A program made the position numbers and the translations under genes. Positions 57,757 through 64,000 of a stretch of 64,000 nt of DNA are shown here, in pieces. Source of the stretch: 2-02-FULL-55-14 sp964581115 (GTDB lineage Bacteria > Bacteroidota > Ignavibacteria > UBA10030); the NCBI GenBank assembly GCA_964581115.1, contig CAZOMY010000015.1:1-64000 (forward strand), given 5' to 3'. The notes below the pieces were generated by a model, which was given only the letters and a program-made list of their open reading frames with translations, had not been told where the DNA came from and made no database searches. Within the stretch, counting starts at the first letter, position 1. Each line of letters starts with the position of its first letter.

Positions 57757-58491
57757 ATGTGTGGCCGCTATGCCGTCCTCCGCTCCGTCCGCGATTGGGA
57801 GTCGGAAGCGATGTTCCGCGACATTGGCAACGCCGATGCTGCCTTTGCCGGTCTGCCCAAGTACAACGCATCGCCAATGCAATTCTTGCCTGTGGTTGAG
57901 GTGCGCGACGGCGTCCTGCGGGCCGACGCCATGCAATGGTGGCTCGTGCCGCATGGCTCGAAAGACGGCAAGCCGATGATGGGGAAGGATGGCACGCCGC
58001 TCAAGACCTTCAACGCCAAGTCAGAGACGCTGACGACGTCGCGACTCTATGCGCCGTACTTCCGCTCGGCACGATGTCTCGTACCGGCGGATGCATTCTA
58101 TGAGTGGAAGGTGTTGAACGACGTGCCCGCGACCTCGGCCGGGAGACCGCCGAGGCAACCTATGGCGATCCGGCTCAAGGACAGGAAGCCGATGATGTTT
58201 GCAGGACTCTTTTCGGTGTGGAAGGGAGAGGACGGGCAGGAGCGCGGATCGTTCTCGATCATCACGACGTCGGCCAACGCGCTGATGGCCCGAATCCACC
58301 CGCGTATGCCGGTGATCATGCCCCGAGCAGAGTACGAGCGATGGCTGGACAGGTCCTACAAGGATACTGAAGAGCTCCAGAAGCTCCTCCGGCCCTATCC
58401 GGAGGAGGAGATGGAAGCGTGGCCAGTCTCGAAGTCGGTCAATAATTCGAGGAACGACGGACCGGAATGCCTTGAGCCGGTGCGTGTGTAA
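57757..58491 (+). CDS. SRAP (YedK/HMCES) abasic-site-processing protein
   Basis: The 244-residue protein has all SRAP residues: Cys2 at the processed N-terminus (MCGRYAV), Asn86 in KTFNAKSE, Glu116 in AFYEWKVL and His181 in ARIHPRMPVI. SRAP proteins form a covalent thiazolidine crosslink to abasic sites in single-stranded DNA and protect them; in bacteria they belong to the SOS response. The start MCGR is fixed because the Met is removed to expose Cys. The gene is monocistronic, with its 3' end overlapping the DUF72 gene on the other strand by 53 bp. Confidence 0.95.
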   Translation: MCGRYAVLRSVRDWESEAMFRDIGNADAAFAGLPKYNASPMQFLPVVEVRDGVLRADAMQWWLVPHGSKDGKPMMGKDGTPLKTFNAKSETLTTSRLYAPYFRSARCLVPADAFYEWKVLNDVPATSAGRPPRQPMAIRLKDRKPMMFAGLFSVWKGEDGQERGSFSIITTSANALMARIHPRMPVIMPRAEYERWLDRSYKDTEELQKLLRPYPEEEMEAWPVSKSVNNSRNDGPECLEPVRV

Positions 58492-59428
58492 GCGGACCCG
58501 CGGCGAACAAGGGATGTCCGACATTGACCGAGACGCTCAACGGCGCCAACCCCGGGAACTTGCGAAGCAACCGGTCGGGAACGAGCACTCGCCGCCGCGT
58601 CATCAGATGCCGGAACTGGAAACCGTTCAGCAGCGATTGCGCCTCGGGGTCGTTGTGGAACACGACGAATGTCTCGTTCCCGCGTTCGCGTAATGTCCGA
58701 ACGGTGTTGGCGATCGACATCAGCTCGGATGCCGAGTACAGGTAGAAGTACCGCTCCTGTGTCTCGATCGGTCCTTCATTCGAACGCCGTCCGGGATGCT
58801 CCCAGGCCACCGCATTCCGCCCCATCAATCGCACGTAGGCCGCTCCCCCCCAGGCTTCCGACGTGAAGGGCATGTGCCGCCGGATCTGCGGCAGGTCGAC
58901 GTTCACGAGATGCAGTCCCGCCTCCTGAAAGAAGTTGAGCATGAGCGGACTGTACCAAGAATTGTGTCGCACCTCGGCAAAGATGCGCACGGCGGAGAAG
59001 GCATTTCCGAGGTCCGATAGATATCGCCGCTCCTCCGGTCCGTTCACGAACGAGGCCGGAAACTGCATGACCAATCCACCCAACCGCCCCGCCTTGCGAA
59101 GTAGGTCGAGCGTTCTCAACACAGAAAGGTAATCCTCACGACGAACGTCGAAGGTGTGTGTGAACCCTCGGAAGAGTTTCACGGTGAAGATGAACCGTGG
59201 ATTGTCCGACACGTCATCGAGCCAGCGGTTCACCTGTTCGGGAGAGAAGCCGCAGTTGTAGAAGGTTGAATTGACCTCGACGCTGTCGAAGAACTGGGAG
59301 TAGTATCGCAGCTTGCGAAAACCGCGCTCGGTCGGAGGGTAAAAGACCTTCTCAAAAGGAGGCAGGTCCCAGCCCCCCATGCCCACGTGCAGAATCGGAA
59401 GTCGCTCCATGGCATCCTCGTCATTCAC
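58439..59428 (-). CDS. DUF72 family protein
   Basis: The 329-residue protein begins MNDEDAMERLPILHVGMGGW DLPPFEKVFYP and has the DUF72 (YecE) landmarks: LRYYSQFFDSVEVNSTFYNC, NPRFIFTVKLFRGFTHTFDV, GGLVMQFPASFVN, RIFAEVRHNSWYSPLML and ERYFYLYSASELMSIANTVR. The fold is a TIM barrel; function is unknown, although links with DNA repair have been proposed because such genes often lie beside repair genes, as here beside SRAP. Its C-terminal tail overlaps SRAP. A perfect 7-4-7 dyad lies just upstream of its start. Confidence 0.92.
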   Translation of the reverse strand: MNDEDAMERLPILHVGMGGWDLPPFEKVFYPPTERGFRKLRYYSQFFDSVEVNSTFYNCGFSPEQVNRWLDDVSDNPRFIFTVKLFRGFTHTFDVRREDYLSVLRTLDLLRKAGRLGGLVMQFPASFVNGPEERRYLSDLGNAFSAVRIFAEVRHNSWYSPLMLNFFQEAGLHLVNVDLPQIRRHMPFTSEAWGGAAYVRLMGRNAVAWEHPGRRSNEGPIETQERYFYLYSASELMSIANTVRTLRERGNETFVVFHNDPEAQSLLNGFQFRHLMTRRRVLVPDRLLRKFPGLAPLSVSVNVGHPLFAAGPLTHAPAQGIPVRRSSNY

Positions 59429-59439
59429 TCATCACACCA

Positions 59440-59457
59440 TACGACAATTATGTCGTA
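59440..59457. promoter_or_regulatory. perfect dyad TACGACA-ATTA-TGTCGTA, possible operator of the DUF72 gene
   Basis: The 18-base palindrome lies 12 bp upstream of the DUF72 start. A small winged-helix repressor such as a BlaI/MecI-type protein binds dyads of similar spacing, so this may be an operator. No such repressor gene is in the window, and the suggestion rests on symmetry and position only. Confidence 0.5.
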
Positions 59458-59605
59458 GTGTCAAGACACATCCGACAGATTTGTGTACTCGAGCGTGATC
59501 GAACAGGGGGCTGGAAGGAGAGCGAATGACGGGCCGCAAAGAGGGGACAAAGTATGTTGCAGTCATTTGAGCCGCTTCTTCATGCCAACGCTGCAGCCTT
59601 TGCTA

Positions 59606-59640
59606 CCTTGGCGTTCTTGGCGACCTTGGCGGTTCAGGTA
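59606..59640. repeat. CTTGGCG-type heptad array
   Basis: CTACCTTGGCGTTCTTGGCG and ACCTTGGCGGTTC repeat with 7-10 nt spacing. The complementary words occur at 18768-18800. No gene is visible between 59429 and the gap at 59885. Confidence 0.55.
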
Positions 59641-59884
59641 TCGGTCTCCAAGGGTCTCTTCCGGGGGCTTCCAGTCCGAAGCCAGGCCTCGGGCGCCTCA
59701 AATGCCCCCCTGCACTCGAGACGCCCTGGCACTGGCCATCCCATCAGCAGCCCCGGAGGAAGGACGTGTCGGTTCCCCCCTCGCATGTTGCGATCCTGCC
59801 GACCGCCCTCCCTACCGGTAGACTGCGGCGGCAATATAGGAGCAAGGGGTGGGGGTCCGCAATTGGTAATACTAACAGTTTTGT

Positions 59885-59984
59885 NNNNNNNNNNNNNNNN
59901 NNNNNNNNNNNNNNNNNNNNNNNNNNNNNNNNNNNNNNNNNNNNNNNNNNNNNNNNNNNNNNNNNNNNNNNNNNNNNNNNNNNN
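59885..59984. other. assembly gap of 100 N, removing the 3' end of the response-regulator gene
   Basis: The gap begins after a stretch without array structure and ends within the coding sequence of the LuxR-type regulator. The stop codon is therefore not available. Confidence 0.99.
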
Positions 59985-60637
59985 CGGATCGCCTTCGCCA
60001 CCGCCAGGCTGCGGCTGTTCACCTTCAATTTCTCATTGATGTGCAGCGCGTGCTGGTTGATCGTCGAGAGGCTCACATACATTCTCTGCGCGATCTCCTG
60101 GAACGGCAGTCCGTCTGACATATATCGCAGAACCTGCGTCTCGCGCTCCGTCAGACCATAGTCGGCCGGAGAACGCTTCTTCACCGGCTGGGCGTCGTGC
60201 ACAAGGTGACGGGTTACCATGGGATCCAATGGAAGTCCCCCCTGAACGACCTGCTCCACCGCGCGCACCACGTCGGTCATGCTGGAGCTTTTCAAAAGGT
60301 ATCCGGAGGCACCGTTGTGCAAAGCCGTCACCACCTTGTCGTCGGCGTCGAAGACCGTGAGCATGATAACCTGCATCGACGGCGATCGCTGTCGGAACAG
60401 CTCGATCGCCGACAATCCGCCGATGCCGGGAAGCCCGATGTCGAGCAGCAGGACGCGCGGAGGCGGCTCTCCTCGCTCAAGCGCTTCGAGCGCTGGCTCA
60501 CATCGCCTCCAATGATGTCTGCAACGAAACGTGCCCGATAGGTCGACAGCTGACGCCACCACGTGGCGGTACTCGTCGTTGTCATCGATGAGCCAGACGT
60601 CGATGGGGGGAGGGGATGCGCTTTCTGTTGTCTGCAC
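59985..60637 (-). CDS. NarL/FixJ-type response regulator, 3' end missing
   Basis: The visible part is 217 residues. A receiver domain has the acidic pair D18-D19 (WLIDDNDEYR), the phosphoacceptor D66 (RVLLLDIGLP) and K116 (GYLLKSS). A LuxR-type helix-turn-helix lies at about 159-217 (YGLTERETQVLRYMSDGLPF QEIAQRMYVSLSTINQHALH INEKLKV) and breaks off at the gap a few residues short of the expected end. It is a DNA-binding transcriptional regulator; its kinase is not in view. It starts 11 bp after the stop of the CPA2 antiporter, so antiporter and regulator are likely cotranscribed. Confidence 0.93.
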
Positions 60638-60648
60638 GCATGTCCTCG

Positions 60649-62640
60649 TTATGATGTTGGCGGCACCATCGAGAGATAGTCGAAGGCCCGGTCCATGTTC
60701 TCGTGGGTGCCGACCAGCACCAGCGTATCGCCGGGCTCGATGCGAAATGTCGGATCGGGAGTGAGGATGGGTGTGTCGCCCCGGACCACAGCGATCAGCA
60801 TCGCGCCGGTGTGCTCGCGCAGCTTCAGTTCAAGCACGGACGTTCCCGCCGCCCGAGTGTCGTCGGTGACCAGGAAGGTGTCCGACGTTCCGGCGGCCAG
60901 GATCTGGGTCATCTTCTCCAGGCCGCGGGAGGTCTGCGGCAGACCGCGCAGCATGCCGTAATTCTCGTCGCGGATTACCTTGATCTGGGCGTTGATGACG
61001 TTCCGGGGAATGTGGAAGCGGTCGAGCACGCGCGTGAAGATCTCGATCGAGGTCTCGAACTCCTCGGGAATGACGTCGTCAGCGCCCAAGCTCGTCAGTT
61101 CCTCGACTTCCGACACACTGCGAGTCCGTACGACGATCTCGATCGTCGGATTCATGAGACGGCTCAAGGACGTGACCGATCGGGCTACCGCGGCCTCTGA
61201 AATGACGATCACGATCAGCCGGGCACGCTCAACCCCGGCCGTCGTCAGAATGTCCTTGCGGGAGGCATCTCCATAGAGCACCGGAACGCCGTCGTGCTTG
61301 GCCAGACGCGCAGGCACGATCTCGTTCTCGAGGACGACGAAAGGGATGCCCGTCTCACGGAGCACCCGGGCGACGTTGCGGCCGTTGAGACCGTATCCGA
61401 CGATGATCACATGATCGCGCAACAGCGGCCGGTCGGGCTTGGTCTCCAAGGTTGGACGTCCCGCCAAGGGGATCTGATGATGCAGCCGTTCGGCGATCCA
61501 AGGTGCAGCAAGAATGAGAGGAGGGGAGACGACCATGGAAAAAATCGAAGCGCTCAGGAAATACTGGTATAAGTCTCCTTCCAGCAGTCCGACCGATCTG
61601 CCGACGTTGAATAGGACGAAGGAAAACTCACCGATCTGAGCAAGGAAGAGTGCCGACAGGATCGACGTACGAGTGGAATACCCCATCAACCGCACGAGGA
61701 TCATGACGATCGCGGCCTTGAGCACGATCAAACCAATACCCATACCGAATACTGTGACGGGTGCGTTCAGGACGAACTCCATATCGAGCAACATTCCCAC
61801 AGAAATGAAGAAGAGGCTCGAGAAGAGGTCGCGAAAAGGGACGATCTCGGCGACCACCTCGTGGCTGTACTCCGACTCTGATACGATCAGCCCGGCCAGG
61901 AAGGCGCCGAGCGCGTACGAGAACCCTAGCGAGAACGTCGCCTCGGCCAGCGCCAGACAGATCAGTAGCGAACCGAGGAGGAAGATCTCGCGAACCCGCG
62001 ACGTGGCAATCGTTCGCAGCACGCGCGGCATAAGCCGGCGGGCCACATAGAAGACGGCTCCGACCGCTGCAACACTCAGGACAAACCGCAGGACGATGTC
62101 GGAGGTCGAAGCATCCGACCGTCCGGCCAGGATCGGCGCAAGGACGATGATTGGGACGATGGCGAAGTCTTGGAACAGCGAGATGCCGACGGCCAGACGA
62201 CCGTGCGGAGCGTCGAGTTCGTCACGATCGGCCAGCATCTTCAGAATGATGGCCGTGCTGCTCAGCATCACCACGAAGCCGATGAACACGCGCTCGTTCA
62301 GCGCCAGCAGGTCGAATGCCGTGAGGAGGGCCACGACGGCCGCCGCCGTTCCGAACACCTGGAGCGAGCCGCCCATCAGGAATTGTCGCCCGATGCGCCG
62401 CAACTGGGCAAGCGAGAACTCGAGTCCGATGAAGAACAACAGCATCACCACGCCGAATTCGGCGAAGACCTCGATGATCGTGCGGTCGGGAACGAGTTGA
62501 AGCCCGTAGGGTCCGATGATGATGCCGGTCAGGAGGAATCCCACAACGCCCGGCAGGCGCAGGGGACGGCTCACCCAGACGATGACGACCGCCGCGGCGA
62601 GCAGAATGACGAAGGATTGAAGGAAGGGAAGCGGATGCAT
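60649..62640 (-). CDS. CPA2-family monovalent cation:proton antiporter with TrkA-N and TrkA-C domains
   Basis: The 663-residue protein starts MHPLPFLQSFVILLAAAVVI. It has 12-13 helices (about 1-390) with GIIIGPYGLQLV, AEFGVVMLLFFIGLEFSLAQ, FVVMLSSTAIILKMLADRDE and ALFLAQIGEFSFVLFNVG. An RCK_N domain follows with an intact nucleotide motif DHVIIVGYGLNGRNVARVLR (about 407-426), and then an RCK_C domain (about 570-655, ending EPGDTLVLVGTHENMDRAFD). This is the KefB/KefC architecture: K+/H+ exchange gated by nucleotide or thiol ligands. It differs from the 14.8-16.5 kb antiporter, whose nucleotide motif is degraded and which lacks RCK_C. Confidence 0.95.
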   Translation of the reverse strand: MHPLPFLQSFVILLAAAVVIVWVSRPLRLPGVVGFLLTGIIIGPYGLQLVPDRTIIEVFAEFGVVMLLFFIGLEFSLAQLRRIGRQFLMGGSLQVFGTAAAVVALLTAFDLLALNERVFIGFVVMLSSTAIILKMLADRDELDAPHGRLAVGISLFQDFAIVPIIVLAPILAGRSDASTSDIVLRFVLSVAAVGAVFYVARRLMPRVLRTIATSRVREIFLLGSLLICLALAEATFSLGFSYALGAFLAGLIVSESEYSHEVVAEIVPFRDLFSSLFFISVGMLLDMEFVLNAPVTVFGMGIGLIVLKAAIVMILVRLMGYSTRTSILSALFLAQIGEFSFVLFNVGRSVGLLEGDLYQYFLSASIFSMVVSPPLILAAPWIAERLHHQIPLAGRPTLETKPDRPLLRDHVIIVGYGLNGRNVARVLRETGIPFVVLENEIVPARLAKHDGVPVLYGDASRKDILTTAGVERARLIVIVISEAAVARSVTSLSRLMNPTIEIVVRTRSVSEVEELTSLGADDVIPEEFETSIEIFTRVLDRFHIPRNVINAQIKVIRDENYGMLRGLPQTSRGLEKMTQILAAGTSDTFLVTDDTRAAGTSVLELKLREHTGAMLIAVVRGDTPILTPDPTFRIEPGDTLVLVGTHENMDRAFDYLSMVPPTS

Positions 62641-62739
62641 GCGTGGTTCAACCCCCATCCGGCGCGATGCCGGCGTGCGTACACGGTACGCCCGTCGGCG
62701 TTGAGATGCAAGTGACGTTCGGGGCGGGGAGGAAGCAAA

Positions 62740-62762
62740 ACGGTCCGGGAAAACCGGACCGT
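62740..62762 (-). terminator. rho-independent terminator
   Basis: ACGGTCCGG and CCGGACCGT form a perfect 9-bp stem with a 5-nt loop. On the minus strand it is followed by TTTTGCTTCC. It can end transcription of the receiver-domain gene at 62949 before the antiporter gene. Confidence 0.7.
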
Positions 62763-62767
62763 CAAAG

Positions 62768-62936
62768 ACCTAGCAGGATGCGGAATAACTCCGAAGACGT
62801 CACGCTGAGCGCTTCGCCCTGAGCGGAGGCGAAGGGGAGTCGAAGCGTGCTCTTTGAGTCAAAATGCAGGTTTCGACTTCGCTCAACCTGACGAGAGAGC
62901 TTCGTTCACCTAGTTCTTCAGCACCCTGCTAGGTGG
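62768..62936. repeat. nested inverted repeat (CCTAGCAGG ends, TCGAAGCG core)
   Basis: The outer arms CCTAGCAGGATGCGGAATAA and TTCTTCAGCACCCTGCTAGG are inverted copies. Inside lie CACGCTGAGCGCTTCGCCCT, GGAGTCGAAGCGTGCTC and TTTCGACTTCGCTCAACC in a second palindromic set. It makes up nearly all of the sequence between the terminator and the receiver-domain gene. Motifs of this general look are widespread in environmental genomes. Confidence 0.7.
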
Positions 62937-62948
62937 CCACTGCGGAGG

Positions 62949-64000
62949 TCATTTTCGGGCGAAGTGTTTCTCGACCCGGGCCCCCGACGCCTTAAAGATC
63001 AAAGGACGCAGGCTCCACATCAGCAGTTCGTTCGAGAACGGCTTCTGGATGATCTGTCCGAGGTGCATCTCGCGGACGGCGTCCTGAAAATACTCGTCGG
63101 TTGCCGGAAGCATCAGGACTGTTTCGGTGACATGCTCGCGAGCTGCGGGGTGTGCCTTGACCTCCTTGAGGAGGTCCATCCCCTGCTTGGCGCTTTCAGG
63201 AAAGATCGTCGCCGACAGTAGAATGTCGGGCATGTTGTCGCCGATCGAAGACAGGAATGCTCCGGGATTTTGGAACTGCTTCACGATCACTTTGGGGAAT
63301 TCAAGTCCGATCGCCTGTGCGATGCGTTCCCGCAAGCTCGCGTCGTGTTCGACCACGGCGATGGTCGGCTGGTGTTCGACGACCAACAGATCATCCTTCG
63401 CGGCCTCCATCAATTGGGCGTGCTCGGCCTCGGAGATGCCGAAGTCGGTGCGCGTCTGCTCCAGAAGAGCGAGGCTCTCTTTTGAAGGACCCTCCTGCAC
63501 GTAGAGGTTCTTGAGGAGATCCTCGTAGATCCCCAGCAGGGCGTTGTGCTGGAGTTCACGCGTATCGTCTTCCGAGAGATGCGCGAAGAACGCGATCATT
63601 TGCAGCAACGCTCCACGATGTTCATACCGCACGCCGAGCTTCTGCATCAGGTAGACCATCGAGCGGTAGAGTTTCCGAGAATCCTCCCGATGACGCTCCT
63701 TCTGCGAATGGACGAGGGCCCGTTCATGCTCGATCATCAGGTTCTTGATCCGCTCGAGGCGTTGCCGGTAGAGGTTTCCCAACTCGGTGACGCGGGCCTT
63801 CGCGTGTTCGACCGCCTGATGCGGATCAGCCGTTCGTTCGAGGATCAATTCCAGCAGTCGCTCCCGGGCCTCCTGCGTGCCGGTCTCGATCTCCTTCAAC
63901 ACGCCGTCCAGCTTCGTCTTGGTCTCGTCGATGCGTGGGGCGGACGGGGGCGGACGGCGGTCTCGGTGCTCCTGTTCCTGCGAGGCGATGAAGCTGCGCA
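62949..64000 (-). CDS. receiver-domain-like protein, 5' end beyond the window
   Basis: The open frame continues past the right edge (upstream residues RSFIASQEQEHRDRRPPPSA PRIDETKTKLDGVLKEIE), so no start is visible. Residues from the edge form a helical, acidic/basic region (NLYRQRLERIKNLMIEHERA LVHSQKERHREDSRK). The C-terminal third is a receiver-like fold (TIAVVEHDASLRERIAQAIG, GMDLLKEVKAHPAAREHVTE, VLMLPATDEYFQDAVREMHL GQIIQKPFSNELL). The aspartate normally phosphorylated is not obvious in NMPDILLSATIF, while the QKPF lysine is kept, so it may be a pseudo-receiver. Function is unassigned. Confidence 0.75.
   Translation of the reverse strand, partial: RSFIASQEQEHRDRRPPPSAPRIDETKTKLDGVLKEIETGTQEARERLLELILERTADPHQAVEHAKARVTELGNLYRQRLERIKNLMIEHERALVHSQKERHREDSRKLYRSMVYLMQKLGVRYEHRGALLQMIAFFAHLSEDDTRELQHNALLGIYEDLLKNLYVQEGPSKESLALLEQTRTDFGISEAEHAQLMEAAKDDLLVVEHQPTIAVVEHDASLRERIAQAIGLEFPKVIVKQFQNPGAFLSSIGDNMPDILLSATIFPESAKQGMDLLKEVKAHPAAREHVTETVLMLPATDEYFQDAVREMHLGQIIQKPFSNELLMWSLRPLIFKASGARVEKHFARK

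Overview
The window looks like about 64 kb of chromosome from a GC-rich member of the Bacteroidota/Chlorobiota (FCB) assemblage. A Kapaibacteriota- or Ignavibacteriota-like lineage is my best guess. The evidence is a surface subtilisin with a C-terminal type IX secretion sorting domain (NYPNPFN motif), GldA/GldF/GldG-type ABC genes, DUF4175 and DUF4159 proteins, and a multihaem cytochrome beside a porin-cytochrome fusion. I saw no tRNA, rRNA, CRISPR array, transposase or phage gene. Three 100-N gaps show a scaffolded draft assembly. Two of them sit inside short tandem-repeat arrays and one cuts the 3' end of a response-regulator gene. Several genes carry frameshifts that may be sequencing errors.

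Layout. 1-5.5 kb (minus strand): small accessory genes, namely two small membrane proteins, a frameshifted SRPBCC protein, two DUF1801 proteins, a RibD/DHFR-like protein, DUF2200, a membrane-anchored methyltransferase and a helical-repeat protein. 5.8-8.5 kb (plus): a periplasmic multihaem cytochrome and a Cyc2-like haem/beta-barrel fusion, a candidate outer-membrane electron conduit. 8.5-11 kb: a decayed response regulator, a GNAT enzyme, a tandemly duplicated repeat region and a membrane protein. 11-18.5 kb: a Lon-like AAA+ protease next to an RCK potassium channel, a CPA2 antiporter, and typA behind a terminator-bearing leader. 18.9-23 kb (minus): an outer-membrane protein, a hypothetical protein, a nitrilase, a nitroreductase and a small membrane protein. 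23-28 kb (plus): mfd and an outer-membrane barrel. 28-31.9 kb (plus): a MarR, small protein, extradiol-type dioxygenase and carboxylesterase set resembling the MhqR quinone-detoxification regulon, then a YceI lipocalin. 32-37.7 kb: a CDF metal transporter, an HGSNAT-like acyltransferase with a 31-residue membrane micro-ORF, a YjbQ protein, an SLC13/ArsB-type transporter and a VanX-like dipeptidase.

38-57.6 kb is a long envelope-biogenesis region, almost all on the minus strand. In transcription order it holds DUF4159 and DUF4175; a Gld-type ABC exporter with a DUF4340 protein; three successive parvulin-type chaperone/PPIase genes; a MoxR ATPase; the type IX-secreted subtilisin; a VWA protein; and a secreted esterase. 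Two plus-strand cold-shock genes interrupt it. 57.7-64 kb holds an SRAP protein and a DUF72 protein with overlapping 3' ends, a LuxR-type response regulator cut by a gap, a second CPA2 antiporter with RCK domains, and a partial receiver-domain protein running off the right edge.

The most unusual signal is not a protein. Many spacers, mostly between genes read in the same direction, are filled by degenerate arrays of 7-9 nt words arranged as long imperfect palindromes. Several word families recur in the window. Two copies of one about 122-124 bp palindromic element supply the stop codons of two unrelated genes in the same relative orientation. One array is read in frame inside a coding sequence, and two tandem duplications have swallowed gene 3' ends.
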